From: an uncultured Nitrospira sp.
Lineage (GTDB): Bacteria > Nitrospirota > Nitrospiria > Nitrospirales > Nitrospiraceae
Direction: 5' to 3'
NCBI GenBank assembly: GCA_902500995.1
Contig: CABVSR010000001.1
Location: 137,416 to 201,415, forward strand
Length of the DNA stretch: 64,000 nucleotides
The position numbers and the translations under genes are program-made. The notes beneath the pieces are model-generated. The model was not told where the DNA came from. It saw only the letters and a program-made list of their open reading frames with translations, and made no database searches. This document shows, one piece after another, positions 43,020 to 52,347 of this stretch (its first letter is position 1; the number at the start of each line of letters is the position of its first letter).

Positions 43020-44675
43020 ATGATGACACATGACATTCTGGTAGTCGGGGCAGGACTCGCCGGCATGCGGGCCGCCATCGCCGTGCCCCAAGACCTCAAT
43101 GTGGCGCTGCTTTCGAAGGTGCACCCAGTCCGCAGCCATTCTGTCGCAGCCCAGGGAGGCATCAATGCGGCCATCGGGGCAGACGATTCCTGGGAAGCCC
43201 ACGCGTACGACACGGCCAAGGGGGGGCTCTATCTGGGGGATCAGGACGCCATCGAAGCCATGTGCAAAGAAGCGCCGCAGGACATTTTAGAGCTGGAGCG
43301 CATGGGCGTGATTTTCAGCCGTACCCCGGAAGGACGTATCGCGCAGCGACCGTTCGGAGGAGCCGGATATCCCCGGACCTGTTACGCAGCCGACCGTACC
43401 GGCCATGCTTTGTTGCATGCCATGTATGAACAACTGATGAAACGCCGTTGCAAGGTGTATGAGGAATGGTACGTCACCGCTTTGCTGGTGGAGCAGGGGC
43501 GCTGCTGCGGGGTGGTCGCCTGGGACCTGATCCAGGGCGGATTGCACACGTTACGCGCAAAAGCCGTCATTCTGGCGACCGGCGGGAGCGGGCGAGTCTT
43601 TTCCACCAGCACCAATGCCGTGATTAACACCGGAGACGGCATGGCCTTGGCCTATCGCGCAGGGGTCGCGCTCGAGGACATGGAATTCGTCCAATTTCAT
43701 CCGACCACGTTGAAAGACACCGGCATTCTGATTACCGAAGGCGCGCGCGGGGAGGGCGGATATCTCCTCAACACGCTCGGCGAGCGGTTCATGAAACGTT
43801 ATGCGCCGGAACAAATGGAACTGGCGACGCGCTCCACGGTCTCTCTCGCCATCGGGCAGGAGATTCAAGAAGGGCGAGGAGTCGACGGCTGCGTCCTGCT
43901 TGACCTGCGGCATCTCGGCCGCGCTAAAATTCTGGAACGGCTGCCGCAAATTCGAGAGCTGGCAATGGAGTTCGCGGGTCTCGATCCGATCGAAACACCG
44001 ATTCCCATTCGCCCTGGTGCCCACTACCAGATGGGCGGCGTCCGAACCAATGCCTGGGGAGAGACCGACCTGCCCGGACTTTTCGCCGCCGGCGAATGCG
44101 CCTGCGTCAGCGTGCACGGGGCCAACCGCCTGGGAGGCAACTCCTTGCTGGAAACCATTGTCTTTGGACGCCGGACCGGCATCAAGGCCGCGGAATCGAT
44201 CCGCGATGCTGAGCTGCCGCCGGTCTCCGGTGCCATTCTTGAATGCGAAGAACAGCGCATCAGCACGCTTTTGAGCCACCCCGGGCCCGAACGGGCATGG
44301 CAGATACGGGACGACCTCGGCAAGACCATGAGCCTGAACCTCGGCATCTTCCGCACGAAGTCCTCCATCCAGGAAGCGCTCAATGCGCTTCAGGCCTTGA
44401 AGCGTCGCGCGCAGCACCTGTGCGTACAGGACAAGGGACGCATCTTCAATACCGACCTGATTCATGCGCTGGAGCTGCAGTGCCTGCTCGAGATCGCCGA
44501 AACGATCGTCGTGGGCGCCTTGGGACGAGAAGAAAGCCGCGGGGCTCACTACCGGGGCGATTTCCCGGCGCGAAACGACAAGGACTGGCTTCGCCATTCA
44601 CTCAGCCACCGCCGCCCGGAAGGCCCTCAACTGACCTACGCCCCTGTGACCATTACGCGATTCCCTCCTGCCTGA
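43020..44675 (+). CDS. Succinate dehydrogenase/fumarate reductase flavoprotein subunit
   Basis: A 551-aa FAD-dependent oxidoreductase of the SdhA/FrdA/NadB group. It has DILVVGAGLAGMRAAIAV (FAD Rossmann), VRSHSVAAQGGINAAIG (site of covalent FAD attachment in SdhA/FrdA), FHPTTLKDTGILITEGARGE (active site) and RGAHYRGDFPARNDKDWLRH at the C-terminus, which fits SdhA/FrdA better than NadB. The iron-sulfur and membrane subunits are not adjacent. It starts with two consecutive ATG codons. In reductive TCA organisms such a protein may act in fumarate reduction. Confidence 0.9.
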   Translation: MMTHDILVVGAGLAGMRAAIAVPQDLNVALLSKVHPVRSHSVAAQGGINAAIGADDSWEAHAYDTAKGGLYLGDQDAIEAMCKEAPQDILELERMGVIFSRTPEGRIAQRPFGGAGYPRTCYAADRTGHALLHAMYEQLMKRRCKVYEEWYVTALLVEQGRCCGVVAWDLIQGGLHTLRAKAVILATGGSGRVFSTSTNAVINTGDGMALAYRAGVALEDMEFVQFHPTTLKDTGILITEGARGEGGYLLNTLGERFMKRYAPEQMELATRSTVSLAIGQEIQEGRGVDGCVLLDLRHLGRAKILERLPQIRELAMEFAGLDPIETPIPIRPGAHYQMGGVRTNAWGETDLPGLFAAGECACVSVHGANRLGGNSLLETIVFGRRTGIKAAESIRDAELPPVSGAILECEEQRISTLLSHPGPERAWQIRDDLGKTMSLNLGIFRTKSSIQEALNALQALKRRAQHLCVQDKGRIFNTDLIHALELQCLLEIAETIVVGALGREESRGAHYRGDFPARNDKDWLRHSLSHRRPEGPQLTYAPVTITRFPPA

Positions 44676-44760
44676 TGCTCCGATTGCCGAACCCAATCTC
44701 ATCCGACGCTCCGCAACTCCCCTTCGCATGACCACTGCCCTTTCCGCTCCGTGCGGCTGG

Positions 44761-44788
44761 TTGCGCTCCTCCCGTTTTGCGCTATGCT
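44761..44788 (+). promoter_or_regulatory. Candidate promoter of the ankyrin/DUF898/M48 cluster
   Basis: TTGCGC (44761-44766) and TATGCT (44783-44788) with a 16-base spacer lie about 72 bases before the ATG at 44860. The -10 box is a moderate match. Confidence 0.45.
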
Positions 44789-44859
44789 TTTCAATAATCA
44801 CCGATCACCCACTGACGGGACCGTCCACAACGCGCCCGGGCGAAGGGTCGTAAGGCAGC

Positions 44860-46170
44860 ATGACTACCGTTCACCCCGGCGCAGCCGCACCTGCATTCCC
44901 CGTACTGACTCCCTCGGACCTTGCCCGGACCGTCATCTGCCCCTTTTGCCGGGCGATCACCTCCTGCGCCCCGGAAGCCGGTGTCCCGTTGCATCAAATA
45001 GCCTGCCCTTCGTGCCGGGCCAACCTCCTGCTCCTCAACCCCGCAGCGCGGCCGACCGATGAAGACAGGAACAACCGCGCATCGGAGGGCGATCTACCGA
45101 TCGATCTCTCGCGACGGCTCACGGGACTTGCTGTAGCTGTCCTAGCCTGTGTGTTGAACTATGTGTTGTTAGCGGGAATGGCCTCCTGGATGCTCGGACA
45201 AATAAAAACCACCCACGATCCTTACGAGATCGATGCCTTGGTCCTTTCCCCGCTGATTTTGAGGGCCAATGGCTGGACGCCGCTCCATTTCGCAGCGGCG
45301 CGTGGCGACCTGGCCTCGACCGCGGCGCTCCTGGCTGAGAGACAGGCGGTGGATCAACGCAACGGCCACGGGCGGACGGCACTTTCTGAAGCGGCCAGGC
45401 GAGGGCACACCGATGTGGTCAGGGTGTTGCTGCAGCATGGGGCCAATCCCAACGCCAAGGGAAAGCAAGGCTTGACCCCGCTGCTGGTCGCGGCTGAACA
45501 GGGCCATGCCGACACCATTGAGGCGCTCCTTTCAAACGGCGCGGAACTCAGAGCCGCCTGTACCTGCGGTGACTCTGCGCTTCACCGAGCAGTCCGGCGA
45601 GGACAGCTCACTGCCGCGCAGACCCTGCTCGAAGCAGGCATTCCGGTCAACCAGAAGAGTCACGGCGAGACCGCGCTGGAGATCGCGCTCCACGAGGAGG
45701 ATCACGAACTGGCTGCGCTGTTGCGCGCGCATGGAGGCAGGGAATTTTCGGAAGCGAAGTCACGCCGCGCCCAAGGCATCGCATTTCAAAAACAAGGCCG
45801 GATCGATCAGGCTCTCTTGGCTTATGCCGAGGCGCTGAACCTGGACCCGGATGATGACGAAGCCTACTACGGCCGCGGAACCGCATTACTCGACAAACAG
45901 GAACCCGATGAAGCGCTCATCGCCTTTCACGCCACCATCCGCCTGAATCCGACCTCCATCAATGCCTACAGTGCGGCGGCGTCCGTGTACAATGCGCGGC
46001 GGCAGTGGGACCAGGCCCTGGCCCTTTGGGATCAGCTTCTCGCGCAACAACCACAAAACGGGCGAGCCCACTTTGAACGCGCCGTCGTGAAGCGAGGGAA
46101 AGGCGACAGCGCAGGATTCCTGCAGGGGTTGCAGCAAGCCTGCACCCTGGGCCATCGGGCTGCCTGCTGA
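44860..46170 (+). CDS. Zinc-ribbon, membrane, ankyrin- and TPR-repeat protein
   Basis: A 436-aa multi-domain protein. Residues 25-55 have VICPFCRAI and IACPSCRANL, a CxxC...CxxC zinc ribbon. One membrane helix follows (LAVAVLACVLNYVLLAGM, about residues 90-108). Ankyrin repeats span about 135-290 (NGWTPLHFAAARGDLASTAA, GRTALSEAARRGHTDVVRVL, GLTPLLVAAEQGHADTIEAL and two more). TPR-like repeats occupy about 300-420 (ALLAYAEALNLDPDDDEAYY). The protein is thus a membrane-tethered scaffold. The next gene starts 3 bases later and also has a zinc ribbon plus membrane region; a shared complex is likely. Confidence 0.85.
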   Translation: MTTVHPGAAAPAFPVLTPSDLARTVICPFCRAITSCAPEAGVPLHQIACPSCRANLLLLNPAARPTDEDRNNRASEGDLPIDLSRRLTGLAVAVLACVLNYVLLAGMASWMLGQIKTTHDPYEIDALVLSPLILRANGWTPLHFAAARGDLASTAALLAERQAVDQRNGHGRTALSEAARRGHTDVVRVLLQHGANPNAKGKQGLTPLLVAAEQGHADTIEALLSNGAELRAACTCGDSALHRAVRRGQLTAAQTLLEAGIPVNQKSHGETALEIALHEEDHELAALLRAHGGREFSEAKSRRAQGIAFQKQGRIDQALLAYAEALNLDPDDDEAYYGRGTALLDKQEPDEALIAFHATIRLNPTSINAYSAAASVYNARRQWDQALALWDQLLAQQPQNGRAHFERAVVKRGKGDSAGFLQGLQQACTLGHRAAC

Positions 46171-46173
46171 AGC

Positions 46174-47445
46174 ATGACCAACGCGGCTCTGCATGACGAC
46201 ACCAGCGCCGCGCGCGTCACCTGCCACCGTTGCCGCAGCCACTACCGGGTCCGCGCCGTAGCGCAGCTGACGCCGGCGTCGCGAAGCATCTGCCCGACCT
46301 GCTGCGCTCGATTTGCGGTAGTCGAGCCGATCTCGTCAGTCTTCGCCGACACGGCGCCGACCGCACAAGACCTCCATCCTGCAGCTGCTGATCAAGCGTC
46401 CCCATCCAGCGCACCAGCCTTCACGTCTTCACCCCTGCGCGGATCTTTTCATGGAATGGGCGGCACTCTCCTCGGCATGCATGTCGTGAACGCCTGCCTG
46501 ACCCTGGTGACGTTGGGCGGGTATCACTTTTGGGGCAAGGCGAAAATCCGTCGATACCTGTTCGGCCATACCTCGTTCGCAGGCGACCGGTTCGCGTATC
46601 ACGGGACAGGGAAGGAACTGTATCAGGGATTTCTGAAGGCCATGCTGGTCTTCGGTATCCCCTATTTTTTGCTGAGCGCAGCGCACACCTTTCTGGATCT
46701 TCCCGGGTGGATCGATGTGCCGGCGCAAGGGCTGGCCGGCCTGGTGTTGTTTCTCTATGTGCCGGTCGCCATCGTCAATGCGCGCCGGTATCGATGTACA
46801 CGCACCTCCTGGCGAGGCATCCGCTTTTCATTTCGCGGGCGCACCGCCGATTTCCTGAAACTCTATTGCCGGGGATGGTTCTTCACGGTCCTGACCCTGG
46901 GCACCTACTACCCCTATTTCCACACCCAACGCCAGGCGTTTCTGCATTCCCACACCTTTTTTGGCAATCAGCGCTTCCGGTTCACCGGCCACGGCTCCGG
47001 GGTGATGATCCCTTTTGCCGTCACCCTGTTTGCCACCTATGCTGTCCTGGGCCTGTGCGGGTTCGCCCTGGCCCTGCAATTGACGAATGCGGGACTGGCG
47101 CTGCTGCTGATTCCCATTGTGCTCGGACCGCTGTGGATCTGGCTGCGGGGACAACAGCAGCGCTATGTCTGGAATCACACCTCGTTCGGAGCAGCCCGGT
47201 TCTCCTCCGATATCACCTGGCAACGGCTATTCACCTTGTACCTCGGCAACCTCGGACTTCTCCTCGTCACCTTGGGATGGGCCTGGCCCTGGGTCACGGT
47301 GCGCAACGCCCGCTTCTTCTCCGCGACCTTGTCATTACATGGACCGGCGGATCTCGATCGCGTGTTGCAAGATACCACCGAAGCCTCGGTCACCGGCGAA
47401 GGGTTATCTAACCTCCTCGACACCGGCTTCGATATGGATGCGTGA
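46174..47445 (+). CDS. DUF898 (YjgN-like) membrane protein with N-terminal zinc ribbon
   Basis: A 423-aa protein. Residues 15-50 have TCHRCRSHYRV and SICPTCCARF, a zinc ribbon. A low-complexity linker precedes two DUF898 halves: FWGKAKIRRYLFGHTSFAGD (about 117-136) and WNHTSFGAARFSSDITWQRL (about 330-349), with about six to eight membrane helices in total. YjgN/DUF898 function is unknown, though genes of this family are often found next to M48 proteases, as here. It starts 3 bases after the ankyrin gene and ends 2 bases before the M48 gene. Confidence 0.88.
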   Translation: MTNAALHDDTSAARVTCHRCRSHYRVRAVAQLTPASRSICPTCCARFAVVEPISSVFADTAPTAQDLHPAAADQASPSSAPAFTSSPLRGSFHGMGGTLLGMHVVNACLTLVTLGGYHFWGKAKIRRYLFGHTSFAGDRFAYHGTGKELYQGFLKAMLVFGIPYFLLSAAHTFLDLPGWIDVPAQGLAGLVLFLYVPVAIVNARRYRCTRTSWRGIRFSFRGRTADFLKLYCRGWFFTVLTLGTYYPYFHTQRQAFLHSHTFFGNQRFRFTGHGSGVMIPFAVTLFATYAVLGLCGFALALQLTNAGLALLLIPIVLGPLWIWLRGQQQRYVWNHTSFGAARFSSDITWQRLFTLYLGNLGLLLVTLGWAWPWVTVRNARFFSATLSLHGPADLDRVLQDTTEASVTGEGLSNLLDTGFDMDA

Positions 47446-47447
47446 TC

Positions 47448-48590
47448 ATGGCCACCGGCCGAACCGCTCACTATCTCGACGGCCGCACGGCCACGCGGCA
47501 TCGTGTTAGCCTCACCATAAGTCCTGCCGCATTGCAGATCGCCATGCCCGACGGGAGCGGCAAAGAGTGGCCCTATAACCGGATCCGGCAAACCCAAGGC
47601 ACGTACCGCGGCGAGCCAGTGCGTTTGGAATTCGGCCCTGAACCGGCAGAAGTTCTGGTTATCGAAGATCTGGCATTATTGTCCGACATCCATGCGGCAG
47701 CCCCCGCGCTTGCACAACACTTCCACAATCCTGCAAGGCGCAAGGCCCGGTTCGTATGGACAGTCTGCACGGGCTTGGGGGTCGTGCTCATACTCACCGG
47801 CTTGTACCGCTGGGGGATTCCTGGTCTCGCCGCCGCAGCGACGCCATACGTGCCGGCGATGTGGGAAGAATCGCTGGGCCGGCGGATCGTGGACCACCTC
47901 GCTCCGGAAACGCAGCAATGCCGGGATCCGGAGCGGCTTCACAAAATCAACCAGATCGTGCAAACATTGGCGGCGACCCAACCCACGGCTCCCTACCGGA
48001 TTACAGTCTCCGTGGTAGACAATCCCGCCATGAATGCCTTTGCCGCTCCGGGCGGGCACGTGGTGATTTTGCGCGGCCTATTGGAACAGACCACCGGTCC
48101 GGAACAACTTGCCGGGGTCCTGGCGCACGAACTGCAACATGTCTATCAACGGCATACCACTCGAGCCATTCTCGAACAGACCGCCGGCACCCTGCTGCTG
48201 ACTGCTGTATCGGGAGATCTGTCCGGTGGACTGGCCTGGGGATTGGAAGGGGCACGGACGATGGGGGCATTGCACTACAGCCGCTTGCACGAAGAAGAAG
48301 CCGATCTCGGAGGCCTCCGCATGATGCAGGCTGCGCAGCTCGATCCCGCCGCCATGATCGCCTTCTACGAAACGCTGCAGCAGGCGGAGCAGGACCATGC
48401 CGGAGCACCTGACTTTCTTTCCACTCACCCCGACATGGGCCGGCGGTTGGCCACCCTGACCTCGCTGGCCGGCCCCGCGCCGGCTGACGCGCGCCGCTTG
48501 CTTCCCGGCGAAGACTGGTCGGACATTCGCTCCCTCTGTCGCCTGCAGGCCGCCAGACGTTCCGGCCCGGACTCAGCAGATCTGCCCTGA
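47448..48590 (+). CDS. M48-family zinc metalloprotease, membrane-anchored
   Basis: A 380-aa protease. An N-terminal soluble part (about 1-95) precedes one membrane helix (WTVCTGLGVVLILTGLY, about 102-118). The M48 domain shows VDNPAMNAFAAPGGHVVILRG, the zinc site HELQH (227-231) and the third ligand in EEEADLGGLRMM (about 284-295). Relatives such as YcaL/BepA are periplasmic quality-control proteases. The start is ATG 47448, three bases after the DUF898 stop; a GTG two codons earlier overlaps it (GTGA) and is also possible. The adjacent DUF898 protein is a common neighbour of this protease type. Confidence 0.9.
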   Translation: MATGRTAHYLDGRTATRHRVSLTISPAALQIAMPDGSGKEWPYNRIRQTQGTYRGEPVRLEFGPEPAEVLVIEDLALLSDIHAAAPALAQHFHNPARRKARFVWTVCTGLGVVLILTGLYRWGIPGLAAAATPYVPAMWEESLGRRIVDHLAPETQQCRDPERLHKINQIVQTLAATQPTAPYRITVSVVDNPAMNAFAAPGGHVVILRGLLEQTTGPEQLAGVLAHELQHVYQRHTTRAILEQTAGTLLLTAVSGDLSGGLAWGLEGARTMGALHYSRLHEEEADLGGLRMMQAAQLDPAAMIAFYETLQQAEQDHAGAPDFLSTHPDMGRRLATLTSLAGPAPADARRLLPGEDWSDIRSLCRLQAARRSGPDSADLP

Positions 48591-48659
48591 CACCACGTTT
48601 GACCTCATCACAGCCCCGCCGCCTCTGCTATAATCCACCACCTGTGGGCATGATGACCT

Positions 48660-49331
48660 ATGCGTGTGCTTGTCGTTGAAGATGAAACCAAGGTGGGCTC
48701 CTTCATCAAGCGGGCCCTTGAGGAGGAGAGTTACGCCGTCGACCTCTGTGAAGACGGCGCGCAGGGCCTCGACTTAGGCCTGACCGGCAGCTACGACCTC
48801 ATCATGATCGACCTCATGCTGCCGGGCTTACCCGGCATGGAAGTGCTGACCCGCCTCCGCAAAGAAAAAATTCAGACGCCGGTCTTAATTCTGACGGCGC
48901 AGTCGAAAGTCGATCAACGCGTCAAGGGGCTGGATGCGGGGGCGGATGACTACCTCACCAAACCGTTCGCGATCGACGAATTGCTCGCCCGCGTCCGGGC
49001 CCTCTTGCGACGGGGCACGGCCGAATCGTCCGGCACACTCCAGGTCGATGATCTCATCCTCAACCCCGCCACGCGAGAAGTCACCCGGGGAGGTCAACGG
49101 ATCGATCTCACCGTCAAAGAATATGCCCTGCTGGAATATTTCATGCGGCATGCCGGCCGGGTGTTGACCCGCCCGATGATTTCCGACCATGTCTGGAATC
49201 AAGATTTCGACACGTTCACCAATGTCATCGACGTCTACGTGAATTATTTGCGGAACAAGATCGATCGCGGACGGGCCCGAAAATTGATTCATACGATACG
49301 AGGGAGTGGGTATATGCTCAAGGTCGACTGA
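48660..49331 (+). CDS. OmpR-family response regulator
   Basis: A 223-aa two-component regulator. The receiver domain has VVEDE near the start, phosphoacceptor D51 in LIMIDLMLPGLPGMEV, and KPFAIDELLARVRAL. The C-terminal winged-helix domain has LDRATREV-like LNPATREVTRGGQRIDLTVK and YVNYLRNKIDRGRARK. It overlaps the sensor kinase by 1 base (TGATG). Together with the kinase it probably controls degP and other envelope genes. A perfect TATAAT at 48629-48634 lies 25 bases before the ATG but has no well-spaced -35 box. Confidence 0.94.
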   Translation: MRVLVVEDETKVGSFIKRALEEESYAVDLCEDGAQGLDLGLTGSYDLIMIDLMLPGLPGMEVLTRLRKEKIQTPVLILTAQSKVDQRVKGLDAGADDYLTKPFAIDELLARVRALLRRGTAESSGTLQVDDLILNPATREVTRGGQRIDLTVKEYALLEYFMRHAGRVLTRPMISDHVWNQDFDTFTNVIDVYVNYLRNKIDRGRARKLIHTIRGSGYMLKVD

Positions 49332-50734
49332 TGCCGCTGCGAGTCCGGCTCACGCTCTGGTACGGAACGGCGCTGGCCCTGATCCTGTTGACGTTCTCCG
49401 TGGTGCTCTACACCATCACGGCCCGCGGCCTCCGCGACCAGGTCGATGAGTCATTGCAGGAAACCGCCTCGGCCGCCGTACGTTCGCTGGAGACCCGCGG
49501 CTTCCTTCCCCTCATCGATGAAGATGCCCTGTTGAGCCAATTCCCGGAACTCACCCGCATCGACAAATTCTTTCAGATCTTCAGCCCCACCGGCACCATC
49601 ACCATCCGCTCCCCGAATATCCGGCAACACGACGTACCCTTGAGCCGGCCGGCCCTGGAAGCCGCCTTCACCGGCAGCACGGTCTTCGAATCGGCGAGAT
49701 ACCCCAACGAACCGCCGCTGCGCCTGGTATCGGTTCCCATTATCTATCGCGGCTCGCTGCTATATATCGTGCAGGTCGGCACGACTATGGAAGGCGTCGA
49801 AGAAACCCTCCGGCGCTTCCTCCTCGTACTGCTCGTCATGGCGCCGATTGCGCTCGTCGTGTCGCTGGTCGGAGGATGGTTTCTCGCCGGGCGCGCCCTG
49901 CGCCCGGTCGATTCCATTACCGTGGCAGCGCAGCGGATCGCCGCAGGCGATTTGACGCAACGGCTGCATTCCGAACGTTCGACCGATGAAATCGGGCGCC
50001 TGACCGATACGTTCAACAATATGATCGCGCGGCTGGAAACGTCCTTCGCGCAAATCCGGCAATTCAGCAGCGATGCCTCCCACGAACTGCGCACGCCGCT
50101 GACGGTCATGAAGGGCGAGAGTGAGTTGGTCCTGCGCCGCCCCCGGCCCGTCGAGGACTACATCGCCGTGCTTGAAAGTAATCTGGAGGAAATCGACCGC
50201 ATGTCCCGCATCGTCGAGGAATTGCTCTTCCTCTCGCGGGCGGACATGGGGCAGGTGAAAACAGAATGCGAGCCGGTCCGGCTGGAGGCCTTAGTAGAGG
50301 ACATTCAACGCCAGGCCTGCCTCCTGGGCCAGGAACGGGAAGTGGATGTCAGCATGGGCACGATTCAACCGGCGACCGTGCGGGGAGACGAACTTCGCCT
50401 GCGGGAGCTCATCCTCAACATCGTCGACAACGCGGTGAAGTATTCGCATCCCAAGGGCAAGGTCGAAATCGACTTGCGGGTGGAGGGCGCCACCGCGCGC
50501 CTCGCCGTGCGCGATTACGGGATCGGCATTCCGCAGGACGCGCACAAACAGATTTTTGACCGCTTTTTCCGCACCGACGATGCCCGGGCCCATACCAAAA
50601 AAGGGACCGGCCTCGGCCTGGCCATCTGCGCCTGGATTGCGGAAGCCCACCATGGGCACATCGAGGTCCACAGCGAGGTCGGCAAAGGATCGACCTTCAC
50701 GCTTGTCCTGCCATTGGCTGCGCCGGCAGCTTAA
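49331..50734 (+). CDS. Sensor histidine kinase
   Basis: A 467-aa membrane kinase, CpxA/QseC-like in layout. First membrane helix: ALALILLTFSVVLYTIT (about 15-31). A periplasmic sensor of about 125 residues follows. The second helix (LLVLLVMAPIALVVSLVGG, about 162-180) leads to a HAMP region (ALRPVDSITVAAQRIAAGDL). The dimerisation motif is SSDASHELRTPLTVMKGESE with phosphoacceptor His near 253. ATPase motifs are NIVDNAVKYSHPKG (N box), DYGIGIPQ and KKGTGLGLAICAW. It starts 1 base into the regulator gene. The stimulus is unknown. Confidence 0.94.
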   Translation: MPLRVRLTLWYGTALALILLTFSVVLYTITARGLRDQVDESLQETASAAVRSLETRGFLPLIDEDALLSQFPELTRIDKFFQIFSPTGTITIRSPNIRQHDVPLSRPALEAAFTGSTVFESARYPNEPPLRLVSVPIIYRGSLLYIVQVGTTMEGVEETLRRFLLVLLVMAPIALVVSLVGGWFLAGRALRPVDSITVAAQRIAAGDLTQRLHSERSTDEIGRLTDTFNNMIARLETSFAQIRQFSSDASHELRTPLTVMKGESELVLRRPRPVEDYIAVLESNLEEIDRMSRIVEELLFLSRADMGQVKTECEPVRLEALVEDIQRQACLLGQEREVDVSMGTIQPATVRGDELRLRELILNIVDNAVKYSHPKGKVEIDLRVEGATARLAVRDYGIGIPQDAHKQIFDRFFRTDDARAHTKKGTGLGLAICAWIAEAHHGHIEVHSEVGKGSTFTLVLPLAAPAA

Positions 50735-50755
50735 CGAGTTCTAATTCCTCGTTAA
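50731..50755 (+). promoter_or_regulatory. Palindrome upstream of the DegP-type gene
   Basis: TTAACGAG (50731-50738) and CTCGTTAA (50748-50755) form a perfect 8-base inverted repeat with a 9-base centre. It overlaps the kinase stop codon and is about 100 bases before degP. It may be an operator for the adjacent response regulator or a small terminator-like stem. Confidence 0.45.
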
Positions 50756-50854
50756 TAGTGTTCTCATCCAGGACTGTTACCTTCCAAAAGACTGTTGCGT
50801 GCAGGAACGATTTCTCCCGCGCGCAGAGGCCACCGTCTTTTAGGAGGAACCCCT

Positions 50855-52333
50855 ATGCAACGACCCACACCGTCACTCAGTGTATTAGCCGGTATTGCCG
50901 CCGTCAGCGCGGGGTTGATCTGGAGCTATACTCCGCTGTTACCGTCTCACGCCTCGAATCCTGCGCCGGCTGCTGACGCACGTCCGATGGCGCCGGCCAG
51001 CGCCTTACCCGCCGCCGGCTTCGCAGATGTGGCCAAGACGGTCACGCCGGCCGTCGTCAACATCACCACCAGCGGCGCGGAGGAAGTGTCCGACCACGCC
51101 CGTCCGCGCGGCAAAATGGAAGACTTTTTCGGTTCTCCGTTCGGGCCGCGCCGGTTCGGACCGCCGATGGAGCCTCGGGAACGCCGGGGCGGCGGCCAGG
51201 GGTCGGGCGTGATCGTCACTCAGGATGGGTATGTGCTGACCAACAACCACGTGGTCGCAGGCGCGAAAACGGTGACTGTCACGCTGCCCGACAAACAGGA
51301 GTTCAAGGGGAGAATCGTCGGCACTGATCCGAAGAGCGACCTTGCCGTCGTGAAGATCGACGGTTCTCAGCTCCCGACGATTCCCTGGGGCGACTCCGGC
51401 CGCCTGCAGGTCGGCGAATATGTGCTGGCGATCGGAAATCCGTTCGGCCTGAATTCCACCGTAACCCTGGGCATCGTCAGCGCGCTGGGGCGCGGCCACA
51501 TGGGGATCACGCAGTATGAAGATTTCATCCAAACCGATGCCGCCATCAACCCGGGCAACAGCGGCGGCGCGCTCGTCAACACCAAAGGGGAGTTGGTCGG
51601 CATCAACACGGCCATCTTTTCTCAAACCGGCGGGTATCAAGGCGTCGGCTTCGCCGTCTCGACCGGCATGAGCAAGCCGATCTATGAAAGCCTGGTGAAG
51701 ACCGGCAAGGTGGTGCGCGGCTACCTAGGCATCGGCATTCAGGACCTGAACCATGAGCTCGCGAAATCCTTCGGCGCGAAGGGGAGCAAGGGCGCGGTCG
51801 TGACCGATGTGAAGGAGGAGGGCCCGGCGGACAAGGCCGGGATCAAGCAGGGCGATGTCATCCTCTCCTTTGAAGGCATCCCGGTCGAGGATGCCGTCAC
51901 CCTGCAGCGGGCCGTCACCCGTAGCGCGGTCGGCAGCAAAGCCACGGTGAAAGTGCTGCGAGACGGCCAGGAAAAGGACGTGGCCGTCACCCTGGCCGAA
52001 CTGCCGGACAACCAGCAGGTCGCCAAAGCTGAAGCCGACCTGTCGGACCAGCCGCTGGCAGGCCTCGCCGTGCAGGACCTTGATCGGGAAACCGCGCAGG
52101 AACTCGGTCTCAAGGGCAAGCTTCAAGGCGTTGTGGTCACCGCCGTTGATCCGGACAGCGAGGCGGAACGGGCGGGATTGATGCCGGGTGACGTCATCCG
52201 GGAAATCAACCGCAAGCCCGTGACTTCGATGAAGGAGTTCGACCGGGCCGCATCGAATCTCAAGAAAGGGCAAACCGTTCTGGTCTTGATCAACCGGCGC
52301 GGAGCCTCCCTCTACCTGAGCGCAAAAATCTGA
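50855..52333 (+). CDS. Do/DegP-type periplasmic serine protease
   Basis: A 492-aa HtrA family protein. The N-terminus has a membrane/signal segment (LSVLAGIAAVSAGLIWS). The protease triad is H132 (NNHVV), D162 (KSDLAVVKID) and S236 (NPGNSGGALVN). Two PDZ domains follow (RGYLGIGIQDLN, about 285-375, and LAGLAVQDLDRETAQELGL, about 405-490). It degrades or refolds damaged envelope proteins. The start has an ideal AGGAGG site. It sits directly after the two-component genes, an arrangement like Cpx-controlled degP elsewhere. A strong terminator follows. Confidence 0.95.
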   Translation: MQRPTPSLSVLAGIAAVSAGLIWSYTPLLPSHASNPAPAADARPMAPASALPAAGFADVAKTVTPAVVNITTSGAEEVSDHARPRGKMEDFFGSPFGPRRFGPPMEPRERRGGGQGSGVIVTQDGYVLTNNHVVAGAKTVTVTLPDKQEFKGRIVGTDPKSDLAVVKIDGSQLPTIPWGDSGRLQVGEYVLAIGNPFGLNSTVTLGIVSALGRGHMGITQYEDFIQTDAAINPGNSGGALVNTKGELVGINTAIFSQTGGYQGVGFAVSTGMSKPIYESLVKTGKVVRGYLGIGIQDLNHELAKSFGAKGSKGAVVTDVKEEGPADKAGIKQGDVILSFEGIPVEDAVTLQRAVTRSAVGSKATVKVLRDGQEKDVAVTLAELPDNQQVAKAEADLSDQPLAGLAVQDLDRETAQELGLKGKLQGVVVTAVDPDSEAERAGLMPGDVIREINRKPVTSMKEFDRAASNLKKGQTVLVLINRRGASLYLSAKI

Positions 52334-52347
52334 GCGTGAGGGGAGCA

